Positions 23,044 to 36,500 of a DNA stretch of 64,000 bases are shown here, one piece after another; position 1 is the first letter of the stretch; each line of letters opens with the position of its first letter. The position numbers were made by a program, and so were the translations under genes. The stretch comes from Diplosphaera chodatii (lineage: Eukaryota; Chlorophyta; Trebouxiophyceae; Prasiolales; Stichococcaceae), in contig JAALGY010000023.1 of NCBI GenBank assembly GCA_032358165.1, positions 434,001 through 498,000 on the forward strand. The letters run 5' to 3'. A model generated the notes under the pieces. That model had not been told where the DNA came from, made no database searches, and saw only the letters and a program-made list of their open reading frames with translations.

Positions 23044-25713
23044 TCAGCTGCCATCCCCAGTGACGTCCAGCTGTGCCAGCTGCAGCGCGGTGCGCACGAT
23101 GTCATCGCGGCCGCCAGGCCCATTTTCGAGGCGGTCCCACCTGCAGATGTAAGGGCGCCACATCTCAGTTCTCAGACGTCGACCAGCCATAAGTGTGTGC
23201 ATGCGCCGTTTGCATGGGCTGCAGTTACGTCGTCCCTTGACTGTGATGGGCTACCACAGCGTCAACAGGCAGCCCATACCAATGCCACAGATACTATGGG
23301 CCAGTTCCCGCACCAGTCATCTGGCAGCCAGGCGGGGCCGTGCAGCGCGCCTGCCATTGCCCCGGTCATGCAGGCGAGCGTGTCGGTGTCACCGCCATAG
23401 CGTGCAGCTGCGACGACGGCTGCCTGCAAGCACGTTGACATCCTCTCTATGGAGGGAACAAGCCTGCTCAGCTGCCACTTGCTAGCTCGGAGTTCACTCC
23501 CTGCAGATTGGGCAGTTGCGTGGTTTTGTCCCATGCCATATGCACATGACCAACAAACATTGGTGCGCAAGTTGCATCTTGCACACATTGTAGCATGGAT
23601 TTCGTCTTTACAGGCGAGTGTGTGAGCACACAGTGCTTCGCCTGCGGTGCTGGTTGCCCGTGTGCAGCTCAGATCGGCACGAGCACGAGCTGCTGACCTG
23701 CGGATGGTTCCAGTGGCGGCACAGCGCCCACAGGGCGCACGCGGCGGCTTGGCACGCGTGGATCTGGTTGCTCATGTCGGCCACGCCGCTCAGCACCTTC
23801 AGGTCCGCCGCCCAGGCGTCGGAGTCAGCGTCGCCCTCCCAGTTGGTGCCGCCATCCGGCTGCGGGTGCCTGCCCTGATCTGCATTTGCAGGACGCCGTT
23901 GCACACCCTGGTGACGACAGGCTTGCCATGCCTTCCAGAGAGCCTGGTGTGCGGCGGGACATGGCTTTGCCCTTCCACAGGTGTTCCACCATGAGGAATG
24001 CATGCACGAGCAAGGGTTCGAATGGAGATTAAGTCGTGTTCAGCAGCCGCAGCGCTGCGTAGAAAGCTTACCTATCTGGAACAGGCCCTCCTTGAGGTCC
24101 ATGATGCGGGTGTGCATGGGGCTGCCCTTCTCCAGCGCCAGCGCCAGCCGCTGCAGCAGCCCCGCCGGCGTGTCCGCCGGCCCGCTGCCCGGCCCCGCAT
24201 CAGCTGCGCGCAGCACAGAGGCGGTCGCCACCGTGCTGGCGCAGGGCATGAAGGGCAGGAGCGGGGATGAAGCGACGGGCATGTGCTCCACCCGTCTCCA
24301 GTGACGAACTGACTGCCTGTGCAGCAACAGCATGCTCCATACACAGACGTTCACGAGAAAGTTCGGTGCTTTGTGAGCGAAAGAAGCTTGGTCGGGTAGT
24401 GGCTGAGCGCTCACTGGTTGGGGTGGACAGGGACAGCGCCGCGACAGCCGCCGCCTGCGCCAGGGCGCCCTCAACGCCCTCGGGGTGCACGTGCGTGCAC
24501 TGCACCGCGTCCCGCACCGCGGCCTTGAGTACGTCTGGCGGCGCATTCCTGCAGACCAGCGGGCCAGCAGTCAGGCAACTGCAGCTGGGTTCAGTCTGCT
24601 GCGCAGCACTGTGCCTGCAGCAAGCATGCAGCATACCAAGCACGGTTGCGGGAAGGGGTCAGCCCGCCCGCGGGACAAGGCAAAGCATGCAGGTCCACAG
24701 GGGGAAGCTGCTGCCGACTATGGTCTGGCATCCGTGCGTGCGCTGCGTCGGGTGCAGTGCAACGTAATGGACCTTGCCTGTAGGCGAGGCCCAGGGGCGC
24801 AATGCGCATGGCCCCGCCGTTGCCCAGTGAACCCCCCGGCTGGAACATGGTGCCGGTGGCCATTGGGTCTGTGCCGTCACGGATGGCCTCCAGGGCTTTG
24901 GCGGCCGAGCGCCCATAGCCCCTGCAGCAACCGGTGCAATCTGGGGTTGACTGGGCTTGCAGCTCTTGCAGGGTGTGCAGGTGAGGTGATGCAGCCAGTG
25001 GCACGGGGATGACCACAACAAGTGCTACAGGACTGGTAACTGACCTCTTGGCATCGTACGCTGCTGCATAGCTGCGGCCGCAGGCCGCTGCATCACACCT
25101 GCCCTCCTGAACCTGCAGCACGTGAGGTGTGCACGGTTGCACCAGTGCTTTGAATTGACGCTGCCGTCGAGGGATAACCAGCAACATGGCAGATGCACAC
25201 AGAGGTGCAGCTCAAGCGCAGTCAACAGGCCTATAAGCAGCCGCCGCGTCGCTGTGTTTCCATCTTATCATATCGCACCAAGGACTTGGCGAGCGCCAGG
25301 CCCATCTGCGTGTCGTCCGTGAAGCGGCCGGTGCCATCCCACCCAGTTAGGCCACCAGTCTTAGCATAGCGCTCTGCAACCTCCTTCCAGGGTTCACCTT
25401 CGTCTGGCTCACCTGCTGGAACTATTGCCGTCTTTCAGATTCAGCACGAATCTCATCAAGTGGAGGTGGGTACGTATGTCAGGCACTCATGTCGAATGCC
25501 ATATGTTGGTGCCATACTTGAGCAATTGACCCAGGGCTACAGCAGATGCTTGACCAGTTCACCTAGGACGTCCCCAACCATGGCAGATAGCATGGATCCA
25601 ACACAGCGCGCGGTGTGGCCATCCAGCTGTGCAAGATCCGAATGCTGTAGAGGCGCATCAGATGGCACATCTTCTGCCTGGCCGCCGGCAGCTGCTGTGG
25701 CGCTGGATGTCAT
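23044..25713 (-). CDS. ADP-ribosylglycohydrolase (DraG/ARH family)
   Basis: Removes ADP-ribose from proteins or related substrates with a di-Mg site. Nine exons: 25713-25563, 25412-25279, 25112-25045, 24921-24778, 24548-24415, 24203-24072, 23879-23698, 23423-23314, 23140-23044; 1152 bases, 383 residues. Motifs in order: AMVGDVLGE (N-terminal family start), GRFTDDTQMGLALA with metal-binding Asp83-Asp84, PMATGTMFQPGGSLGNGGA with AMRIAPLGL, then YGGDTDTLACMTGAMAGAL with Asp327 and Asp329 in the second metal motif, and the C-terminal WDRLENG. All expected metal ligands are present, so it should be active. No targeting peptide is evident. Intron 4 has a GC donor (CAG/GCAAGG), fixed by frame. Sequence resembles bacterial DraG-type more than human ARH3. 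The substrate cannot be told from the sequence. Confidence 0.9.
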
Positions 25714-27001
25714 GTGTCTCGCGTTGTACTGTGAAGCAAAAACGCTGGGTAGCAGGGGCAACAATCCACAATTAAGTGTAAATCTTGCACTTGCCAACCT
25801 CAGGCATGCATGCTGCACGGTGGGAATGATGATCGGGCGCACATGCGCTAGCCTGCAGGTGGCTGTTGCAACTGAACGGATGTGCATGCACATTCGGATG
25901 CTTCTTAATGGAATTGATGCCCTCTGCTGCCAATGCATCTGATGGTGTCGAACACCGACATGCACTGGCGGGAAGCTAGATGAGTCATAACACGCTGGCG
26001 CAAACCCTGCACAGGGGGCTTGGAAGTTTCCCCGTTGTCAAACACCTGCTGAACGGCAGGCTGTTGGAGCCAGCACACCCCGGCCAAGCCTTGCGTGCGT
26101 CGGCCTCGTACCTAGCGCAGTCTGTAGCAGGTGCTGAGTCACTTTGTTGCCAGAACGCGGGCGTCCTGCCGAGACCAGGCAATGCTCACGGTCTGACACT
26201 TTCGCTTGCCTCAAGGCAGAAGTTGGACACGGCCTGCCCAAGGCCATTTGGGCGCGCTCGCCGTTGAACAGCTGACGGCGATCTTGAAGTGCGCACCTGT
26301 GCTGTCACTCCCTCGCGGGCACCCCGTCGCACCACCTGCTTCGCAAGCCTGGTCTAAGCGGGGCGAGCTCAGAGACCATGACAGGCACCCTACCGACGGG
26401 GAGTTTTGCAAGCAGTCCTGCAGCGGCCTCATTGTGTGCTCTCGAACGTTGTAGTCGCCTGTAGTGGGGCCGGCGTGCCGCAGGCGGGCTCCGCTGCCCT
26501 CGCACCGGCCTTTCGCTCCCCTCGATCCCCCTGCTGTCAACGGCACGGGTGCCCGGCGACGGCCCTGAGCTGGGTTCCAGCTGCATCTATGGCCGTGCGT
26601 CCCTGTATTCTGGCATCTCGTGGCTGCGCCGGGGCCTGAGGGGGTCATGCTGAGGCCAGCAGTGGGGTTGAGGGCGCCTGCGCCTGGCGGTGGCTTTACA
26701 TGCCCCTGCTCATTGGGCCCCCTGGCCCTGGGCCGGAACTCAATTTGTGGTGCTGCTTGTGATGTGAACGTGCACAATATTTTCTTGCAGATTGGCCTAA
26801 AGGGGACCTGCTCGAGAAGGTTCACCTGTAGGCGTCTGCCCGATGACCGAGCCAGGTGTGCCTTTCAACCCTGGCATGCGAAAGTGGCATGTGATAGTGT
26901 CCATAAGCAATCACAACGGACATGCTGTGATCTACTGTGCGAACTCCTGCTACTGAGACTATCTTGCTGTTGCCATATGAGTACTGACTGCTACTGCGCA
27001 G
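25714..27001. other. Divergent region between ARH and CxxC-module genes
   Basis: This should contain both promoters and the unidentified first exon(s) of the CxxC-module gene, whose first confirmed exon begins in phase 1 at 27002. A 204-codon minus-strand frame (26211-26825) is Gly/Pro/Arg-rich and has no family features. Confidence 0.4.
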
Positions 27002-30000
27002 GTCCAGAGGCGCAAGGGCCATGGGCCGCTTCGCTCCAGGGTGGTGATGCAGGCTCGGCCACGCCGCTGCCGCCACAGCAGCAGCAACAGCACGCACCTT
27101 TGCAGCAGCAGCAGCTTGTGCAGCAGCCCGGCATGGAGGCTGTGCCCGTGCCGAACATCGCAGCAGACCCCACCCACTTGGACAGGGTGACACTCCCGCA
27201 GGTAAGCATCACCTCTCCCTGCCCGCCTATTCAACTACAAATAGGACACACACTTTGCCTTTGGCTCAACGACTATGCATCTAGAAAGGGGCGCGTGCTG
27301 CTTGTATGCTTTCCCATGCATGACCCATGCATCTGGCGGGGCCGAGAGACCTCAGCAGTGCTCAGCATGTTGTCCCCTTGCATGCAGAGCGCCGCTATGT
27401 ATCAGGCGCCGCCGGTGGCCATGGCGGCGCAGGCGCAGCACTTTGCGCCGCAGGGCGAGGTGCCCTACGCCACCGACGCTTACCAGGCCGTCATGGGCAC
27501 TGCCCCACTGATGCAGGTACCTTGCTCATTACGGCTTTGTGTCAGCAGATGCCAGCTGTATATATGCGTCCATGACACCGCTGGTGTACACTAGAAGCAC
27601 AGGTGCTGACCATCTGCTGTATTACGCCCTGTCTGGCAACGCTATAGTTGGCACTGCAAGCAGAATATGTCGCTTTGGCTGCAGGGCCAGCAGGGCGCTG
27701 ATGGGCAGCCGCAGATGACGCCGGAGATGCTGCAGCAGGTGCAGCTGATCGCGCAGCTGCAGCAGCAGCAGGCTGTGGCGGCGGCGGCGGCGGCAGGGGG
27801 CGCGCCACTGCAGCAGCAGCCCGGCCAGCAGCAGCCGATGGACGGCGCATATGCGGTGACCTTCGCAAGAACACTGCTCAAGCCTTGTATTTGAGGTTCA
27901 CACACTGCCTAGTACAATTGCATTGCAGCTGCCATCAGTTGCTTGGCGAGGGCGGAGACTCCTGGTTCAACCCGCCAAGTGTGGCCACAGGACCTCGCCA
28001 CTGCAATTGCTGGCTGGTGCTGATGCAGGGCACGCCCGCAAACCAGGCGCCGATCCGGCCCGGCGAGTTTGCATATGAGCCCCAGGCGCCGAAGACCGTC
28101 GTCACTCAGGAGGCGCTGGAGAACCAGCAGGCCAAGGCGTGCCGGTGAGAGGCATGTGGTGCAGCAGGCTGGTTGTGCAACCATCTTCGTTAGGCTGCGC
28201 CTTGTTGGGATGCAGCGTATATTGCAGCGAACCAGCTTGGCTCTGTAGTCCAGCGCAGAAACATGGTGCCCGCCACCAGTCCATGTTCAGCGGTCTATCC
28301 TGGTGTTGCGCCCTCCAGGCGTCGACATGTCCATCAGAGATCCGAACTCGGTCAGTGCAGCCCTTTGTTACCTGCCAGCAGCGTGCCGTGTCACGCACAG
28401 CCCGGGGTCACCGGCCACCCTGCGCGTGCTGCAGGCTGTGCGGCGTGGCCAAGATGCTGGAGGAGTTCCACGTCAACAACTCCAACGCGGACAAGCACGA
28501 CACGCGGTGCAAGGCGTGCTGCGCGCAGTACGAGAAGGAGAAGCGCGCCAAGAAGACGCGCGTCCTGGAGCCCACCGTCGCGGAGAAGGAGTGTCGGTGC
28601 GCCCCCTCATGAGCTGTGTCTGCTACAGACCTCAGGAGTCTGAAGGATGCTGTTGCTCACGTCAAAGGTGGTGGGAGTCGTGGTGACGATGGCTGAGGCC
28701 GGGCTTGCTAGGCTTCAGGACGTGCATCGGGCTATGGCACAGGCACATGGCAGCGGCTTGCCTCGGCATGAACTGCGGACTACATCTGCAAGCTGCTTGC
28801 TCCTCATTGTGAGCCTGATGAACATGCCGTGCAGGTCGTGCCACGAGACGAAGCAGGCATCCGAGTTCTACCGGTACACCTACAGCAAGGACGGGCTGTA
28901 CCAGCAGTGCAAGGCGTGCCACGCGCACGCTGGCGAGGCGCGCCTCGCGAAGCAGGGCGGCGGCGACAGCGACGGCGGCCCCAAGCCCCCTGTGGAGTCA
29001 AAGGTACCAGTTTGATGGGCATATTTACCGAATGTCTGCAATGCCAACGCTCTCCTGGGCTGTTGCAAGAGATGCTCTGTTCGGGATGCACTGCTGTATC
29101 TGCAAGCCCACGCTCTGCATGTTGCTATCTGGTGGCAGGCCTCGGTGCTCTACAGTGGTGGAACTTGTATGCTGTTCACACGCTGGTCTGCTGCACCATG
29201 TGTGCAGGTGTGCTCCAAGTGCAACGAGGAGAAGCCCAAGTCCGAGTACTACGCGTCCAAGTACCTGTCCAGCGGGCTGCACTCGCAGTGCAAGCGGTGC
29301 GTGCGCTCGGGGCAGGAGAAGCGCGTGCGCTGCCCGCCCGAGCAGGCTGTCCCCGAGAAGACCTGTCGGTGCGCTGCCGATTCCCTCTGCCGCCAGCCCT
29401 GCCTATGTTATGCCAGATCATCTCATGCAGCAGCCACCGCTATCATCGCCAATGAGCAGCCTTGTGGAGATTAAGGTACCGATCACATTGGATCACAGAG
29501 CACCCCAGGGGCCTTCCAGCTGCAGACGCAGCAGTCAGGAGAGTTGACATGCGTGTGTTCAGTCCCACATTGCCCTGCTTACATGACCCCGCATGCATGC
29601 ATGGGTTGCCCGCAGGAAGTGCCGGACGACCAAGAAGCAGGAGGAGTTCTACTTCAACAACCTAGTGGAGGATGGGCTGACGACCTACTGCCGGACGTGC
29701 CACAACGACAAGGGCAGCCCCGCCCCGGGCCCCGACGGCAGCGTGCCCGTGCGCTCCGGCACCCGCTACAACGTGGTGCAGCCCACCAAGTCGGAGAAGC
29801 ACTGCAAGTGCGGCGCTGACCCGTGTTGCATTCCCCTGAGTGTGATCACAACTGCCGTGCTTCAGGGCAATGCAGCACTTGCCCTCAACGCAGCCTCCCT
29901 GGAGCGGCAAGCCCCCGGTTGTGGTGCAGTCACCATGCTGCACTTCTGCAAGCAGCATTAGGCCATCCACCCCGCGCAGCAGTACTTGCAATCTGACGTG

Positions 30001-32321
30001 TGTGTCGCATCCGATTGCAGGAAGTGCGACACGGTCAAGCCTGCTGAGGAGTTCTACCACATCAAGTCGTCCAGCGACGGCCTGGCGTCCAACTGCAAGG
30101 CGTGCGCGGTGCAGATCGCCAACTCCACACGCAAGCACTTTGTGCCCGAGCCCACCGTCGAGCATAAGGTAGTTACGACGCTGCGTCCAGCCGTCCTTTC
30201 CTTTCGTTTGAGGGCTGCAACAGCAAGCTTGGCAGTGTGTGTACAGCTGTTGCATTGGTGGCTGCTGCACACTGCATTGCAACCCTCTGTGTTGTGATCA
30301 GCAAAGTTCTCCTGCTCTGGAGGCCACGACTGCAGCAAAGGCAGCATGAGGCTGTGTGCTGTGTCAGGGCTGCAACTGCAACCTGTCCTTTGCCGCAGGT
30401 CTGCAAAGCGTGCGGCCTCGACAAGACGGCCAGCGAGTTCTACCGCAACCGCACCAACGCCGACGGCCTGTTTGGTGAAAAACCTCCAGTCCCTCCAGTT
30501 CACGCCTGTGACTGGACCGCTTCATAGCATTCCATGTCGTATGGCCTGGTCATGCTTTTATGTCCCTGTCAAGCTCCGGGCATCACCTGGAGAGCCCGCA
30601 CATGCAGCTGGCCTGTGCCCGACTTACATGGAGGCAGTCTGGCACTGCAGGCAAGTGCAAGCTGTGCTCGGACAGCCAGGCGGAGTCTAACCGCAAGCCG
30701 CGCGTGCGCCACAACATCCAGGAGCCCACCGTCGAGCAGAAGGTGCCGGCTGGCTGCCCTGCCTGTCGAGCCTGGTCGCGATGGAAGTGATCAGCTGCTC
30801 AGAATTTGTGCTCACTCGCCCTATATCATCTACAGGTTTGTTGTGGAAGGTTTGCGACAAAGCAAACTAGCTGCTCGCTGCAGGTGTGCACAAAGTGCAA
30901 CGACCTGAAGCCCGCCGGCGACTTCAACCGCGACAAGACAAAGGCGGACGGCCTGCAGTTCCGCTGCAAGGTGCGCCGACTGCACTGACTGGAATCCCTA
31001 GCTACCCATGCCTGGCATGGGTTCTCTTGGCCTGTCGCGGGGGTGGTTGTGGCTGCTTTTCACTCCGAGCCGTGTTGTGCTGCCTGCCGCGGACACCTCA
31101 CTTGACCCAGTTACCCAAGGCTGCGTGTCGCACCCCGCAGGCGTGCGTGCACGACTACATGAAGCGGCGGCGGCGCACGGAAAACGTGCGGAAGCGGGAA
31201 GAGCTGGAAGCAGAGCGCCTCGCGCACGAGCCCGACAACCTCGCCGTCCTGGCGCAGGTGGGCCACAGCGGCGCTCTGCTGTCGCTGTTGGATGGTTGTG
31301 AAGCGGCAGACGGGTAATGCCTCTACGGCAGGAACATGCCAGCCTGGTCAGCTGCATTGTGCATGACCCTGGCAGCCGGCCCTGATGCAGGCTGAAGATG
31401 CAGTTTTTGGTGCCCGATCAGGATACATTGCGCTTCAAACACTGTTGCTGCGGCACCGGCAGCCCTGCACATCGCGAACACCACGCTGCGCTGTGGCAGC
31501 TGCCTCGCATGCTGCGCTGGCAAGCGGAGAAATAGAAACCGGCATGTTCGTTTGTATGAATCACCGGCATTGCTGATCCTGCACAGGCAGCAGAGCCGGG
31601 CGCCCCCAACGGAGCCAGCGCCATGGCGGCGCAGCTGGGCCTGGCGCCCGGGCAGCCCCTCCCGCCGGCGGCGCTGCAGCAGCTGCAGCAACTGACCGGA
31701 CAGAGCCTGGTCGGCGGCGCCGCCGCGCCGCAGGTTCGCATGCAACGAGTTGGGACCCTTTGCCCGCTGCAAAGCGCAAACCTGCACCGAAGCTGGTGCT
31801 GCGTGTGGGCCAGATCATGGACCCCCTGCTGGCCCCAAACCTCCCGCCCGAGTGACCCCTGGAATGTGCAGGCGATGGGCATGCTGCAGCAGCAGCCGGG
31901 CTCGTATGCGGCGGCAGACGAACAGCCGCCGCAGCAGGCCGCGCTGGCGCAGCAGATGCAGGAGTTGGCGGCGATGCGGCAGGGCATCCTGGGCCCCGCT
32001 GACGGCGGGGCAACGGCTGAGCTGCCACATCAGCAGCAGCAGCAGCATCCCCAGGCGCCAGAACAGCAGCATCACACACAGCAGGTGACGCTTGTGTGAC
32101 TTCATGCAAACCCTGCAATCAGACAGGCTGGTGATCGGGTTGCTTCCTGCAAACTGCATCCAGAGCATTGTGTCCATCAGGTTCCAATGCTTGTGTTCAA
32201 CTCTGTAATATTTTCGACTGTGCAGACGGGCAGCCCAGTGTTCATGAGCAACGACGACGACATGAACATCACCGTGGACGTCAACGAACTGCAGCAGACA
32301 GCCGCTAGCACTCCGTCATGA
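27002..32321 (+). CDS. Protein with seven tandem CxxC-FY-DGL-CxxC zinc-binding-like modules
   Basis: Function unknown. Sixteen confirmed exons: 27002-27201, 27388-27516, 27685-27855, 28029-28144, 28435-28596, 28835-29003, 29208-29368, 29616-29807, 30021-30168, 30399-30474, 30651-30742, 30884-30970, 31141-31257, 31587-31733, 31872-32084, 32226-32321; 757 residues plus a missing N-terminal exon. The N-terminal third is Gln/Ala/Pro-rich (LPPQQQQQHAPLQQQQLVQQ and MLQQVQLIAQLQQQQ). Then come seven modules of pattern CxxC-x3-K-x3-EFY-x7-DGL-x3-CKxC, for example CNEEKPKSEYY...CKRC and CDTVKPAEEFY...CKAC, joined by linkers EPTVExK or PEKTC. After the last module is a basic/acidic helix (YMKRRRRTENVRKREELEAE), then a Gln-rich tail ending NITVDVNELQQTAASTPS. 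Each module would hold one zinc by its four Cys. Similar single motifs occur next to phage HNH nucleases, but no HNH is present. A nucleic-acid-binding regulator is my guess. Confidence 0.78.
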
Positions 32322-33590
32322 GGGCGCAGTTGCACACACTGGATTTGGCAGGCAGCTGCAAGCAATCAACACCAGTTCACATGCGCAGCAGAATGTGGAG
32401 TAGAGGGCAAAGGGCGTCATGCAGCACCTCGGAACCAGCATCACGTTCTTTTGACCCATGATTTTGAACCGGTGCCATAGATGCTGCCGACTTTTGTGGG
32501 TCCTGCATGTATGCAACCTTGCCACGCAGTGGCGCACATGTGAAGTGACGCTGACTCGCAGCGTCGCCTGGCTTGCTCCGAGGATCGTTCAGGGCTGCTC
32601 TGCATGTGTTCCCTCATGTGTCCCTTGTCAAAACGTATTGGCGAAGTGTTGCTTCATGCCTTGACGGTGCTGCTTATCCTCTGCTGAGCAACAGACACCA
32701 CTGCAGTCCATGGCGTTAAAAGGATGTGAAGGATCCGCTCGGTACACATTGTATGGCTCCAACAAGCAGCTGCAGATGACAGCCTGCGCTGCCGCTAAGC
32801 ACAGGTAGCCAGCAGGCTGCACCGGCGCCTGATACAGCACAACATGAGTTTATGGAATCACTGTCTGCCGACAGCGCCAGCTAATCATTCGGTGGGGTAC
32901 TACAGCCAGTGCAATCTACGGGATAATGCGCAGTCGCGGCAGCATCGATTTACAGCTGAAACCCTGACATAAATCAGGCTGCTGCCAATCGCTTGGGTGG
33001 CACTGCACCCCCGCATGACAGAGCACACTGAAGTGACTGCATTGGCAGTGGCCTTATGGGAGGCCCAAAGCCCAGCATTCTGAAAACTCACGGACGATAC
33101 ACAATGCACCAAGCGCCCAGGCATAGCAGACAACAAGCTGGAATGTGCCTCATGTGGCGCCTGGTGCACAGGCATCGTCGGGCTGACAGTACCACGGAGC
33201 AAAACCAGCTCAGCCCCTCTGTTCAGCGCTGCAAACTCTGACCGCCGTATGTTGGTGAGGCAATGGACCGAGGCACTGCTCGAAGCAGTGCTCAAGGCCC
33301 CCGATATGCTTGGGCAGCCTGCCCAGAGATTGCCAGCTACGTAGGGAGTTCATCGGAGGAGTTGGCGATGTTCCTCCATGTCCCACTCAGCTTGCTGCTG
33401 CAGCTCCTTGTGCTTCGACACATCGACTCCTTCGAGTCTCCGAAAAGAAATGTCTCTTGGCGATCTGAAACTACGAGGCGCTTCGAACTTCGACAGCTGC
33501 TCCGAAGCGCTCGCGCAGCAACGTCGTGTAGTGGGCGGCCGCCACAAAATCCGCGCCCGGCAGCGCTGCCGTGCCGATGGCGGCCCGGCT
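32322..33590. other. Convergent intergenic region
   Basis: Between the CxxC-module gene (+) and GAF-like/6TM gene A (-). No supportable coding sequence. TTACA at 32949-32953 could serve as a distant minus-strand TGTAA signal for gene A. Confidence 0.4.
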
Positions 33591-36500
33591 TCAGCCGGCG
33601 CCCACTGTTCCGTGCGCGGCAACGGCTGGGGCCGCCTGCAGCCGGAACTGCCGCCGGGCCCGCTCGTCCAGCCACCAGCCCAGCAGCAGCGGCAGCGCCA
33701 GGCAGAAAACCGCCTGCAGCTCAGGGAGACCCCGTCACAATGGCCGCTGGTCCTAAGCCCTCAGGTGATTGAAATTCAAGGCAACGAAACCCAGGGGCCT
33801 GGAGGAGCTCACGCTGTGGCGGGAACTTAGAGAATGTGGCCGTTTGCCGAAGCCTTTGCTCTTCCCAAGCAGCGCCAGCGTCAAGTACAAGTGGACCGTT
33901 GTGCTCATCGCATCTGACGAGCAACTTGTCAGCACCTGCAGCGACCAGGCTGCGGCTGTGCAGGTGCGGTGCGGGACCGCCGCAAACGCTGTGGCTGTGC
34001 ACACGTGCGGAGCCATCGCGGCCGCACCCGCAAAGTGCAGCGCCACCACCAGCATCGCCAGCCGGAAGCGCAGCTGCACATCCATCACCACAGGTCCTGA
34101 CCTGCTCTGTAAGCCGCAGCACTTGACTTGGTGCAGTGGCGTGCAGTTTGCTCAAGTGCGCAAAGGCAGTACGATGTAGGCAGCAGCCTGCTGCTGCCCA
34201 GATGTGTATGCCTCACCCGCATCGCTACAGGGCCGACCATGGTGGTCTCCAGCCCAAAGGCGCGCGCGGCCCACAGCGGCTTGGTCAGGGCGCCCGGCTC
34301 GGAGTACTCCAGGGTCGACGCCTGGCGCATGTAGGAGACCGAGATGAACACCAGCGCCCCCCAAAACGCCAGCATCGCTGCCTCCCGCTGCTTGTGCCTG
34401 CCAAGCGGAGAGACATTGTTCACAACAGGGCATCACAACCAGCGTCTTGCCACCAGCAGACATCAGCAGGAGGCAGGCGTCATACAGGCTCAGTCAATAA
34501 ATCGGTTTAGCTGCAGCAGGTGTCACTTTCCGCCACGCCAACAAGGCCCTCACCATGAGGGGCTGCGCAGCGCCAGCAGCAGGCAGGCGGTGTTGACGGC
34601 CGCAAAGGTCAGGCTGGGCAGCGGCAGCGTCCAAAACAGCCACGCCGGCGGCCGCGCGCCCTTGGACAGCACGTTGACCAGCAGCAGCGCCAGCGCCGCC
34701 ACATCCAGCTGCAGCAACAGCAGTAAGTCATGCAATTGATGTGATGTCCAAGTTGTCGTGCCTGGTGTGCCAAGCAACACGGCTGACTTTAGCGCCAGCC
34801 TGAAGCTTGCCCATGAGAGTGCGCAACATGATGGTAGCATTGCGATACACAAAATGCTGAAGCTGACCAAGCCCGGATGTCTTTATACATCTGCAGCGAT
34901 GTGCGCCGCTTGGGGCATATACTTGATGCATCATAAGCAGCCCGCCCCACGCTGCCAGATGCGATGCTGACCCTCACCCTGTAGCTGCTCGCTGCGTGCC
35001 ACCGCAGGAATGCCGCCTCTGTGGTGCTGGCAAGGGGCTGCGTCGCTGCTGGCCGCGCTGTTTGTATGGGGCTGTGATGCAGGGCCGCCTTCAGTGCATC
35101 GACATCCTCATTGACGCCCTGATTGTTGCCAGAGCCTTCCCCGCTGCCACCGTCATCCGAGCCATTACCATCATCATTCGAGCCGCTGCACGGCTTGCCC
35201 GCGCTGGCGCCTGCGCAGCAGCGGGGGCTGGGGGGCGGCATTGCAACGAGCCCCGCCGCCCGCGCCGCCAGCCTGTCGTCTACGCCGGCCAGCGACGACG
35301 GCGTCAGTGGAGATGCAGGCCCCGCTGCCGCTGATGTGCCTAGGCTGCTGTCGCTGAGGTCCCGCTGCATCTGGCCCGCGCAGAAGTTCATCTCGAGAAA
35401 GGGCTCCAGTTCATCGATGTCCGAGCTGCCTGCCAGGGCTCCGACGCTGTCGCGGCTGGTGGCTTCAGCATCGCTGTCGCTGCCGACAATGCTGCCGCTG
35501 CCAAAGTCGCTGTCGCTGCAGAGGTCCTGGACGCTGGCTGCCCAGCGACTGATGCTGTCCGCTTTACCGGGACTGAGCACTGCCTCAGCCTCAAACCACT
35601 GCCCCGCCGGGCCGCTGCTCATGTCTCCGCCGTGAACCATGCCAGGCAAGCACGTCTGAGCGGTGGCAGGCATCTGGGCAGCCGATGGCTCGGCTGCCAG
35701 TACAGCTGACAGGCCCTCGCGTACCGCGGTCGCAGCGCCAGGCAGCGCCTTCGCCAACGCAGCCGCCAGGGCGCTGATCGCCTGCATGGACCTGCGGGTG
35801 CCGTGGCAAGCGGATGGTCAATGGTCTGACGGGCCACACAGTTCGATGAGTCATAGCACTGGCGCAGCACCTAAACCACCATCCATGGAGCCTTGACGGA
35901 GGCCCTGAGCTTGAATCCAATGCGAATGGCATATATTCATGACATGACAACCACAATGGGGCATCCTCATATGGCGGCGCTAATACAGTGATCGTGGAGC
36001 CAGGCAGGAGAGCACACCCCAGAACGGCGGCTGTCTGTGCGCAGCGGAAGTCCACCAGCAGGCAGCCGCAGGCCCGGTGCGGTGCCGCCGGCCCTGCCGA
36101 TGCCCCCCCTGCAGCGGGCTGTCCGCTGACCGGCACATACAGGGTGCAGCTGCACAGGCCGCTGCACCGCGGCGCTGTGTCGTGCATCCTGCAGTGCAAA
36201 TGCTAGAGTGCTCCCTTGCAGCTGCATGTAGGAGGGCACCGGTCGACTGGTGGATGCGGGTTGACAAGTGGACACCCAATGTGCTGTGGCGGCCTATCTA
36301 GTCAGTTGCCAGATTTCCCAGACTTTGCTCCCTCACACATTTCCATGACAAAGGATGCATGGACAAGGAAGATACGTCCCAAAAAGATGGGTTTGCTCGA
36401 CCATGCACACGCACCTGCTGCGTGCTGCGTGGCCGTCGTTCAGGTGTGGCGTCGCCGTCGCTGCACACCGCCCCACGGCCGAGGCGCCCGGCAGCAGCTG

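Noticed and set aside
26211..26825. 204-codon minus-strand frame upstream of the CxxC-module gene
   Set aside because: Gly/Pro/Arg/Ser-rich composition with no domain; most likely a GC artefact.
27002..32321. HNH or recombination-endonuclease-VII call for the CxxC-module protein
   Set aside because: The cysteine modules resemble those next to such nucleases, but no HNH or other catalytic residues are present.
33263..33772. 169-codon plus-strand frame
   Set aside because: Antisense shadow of the last exon of gene A.
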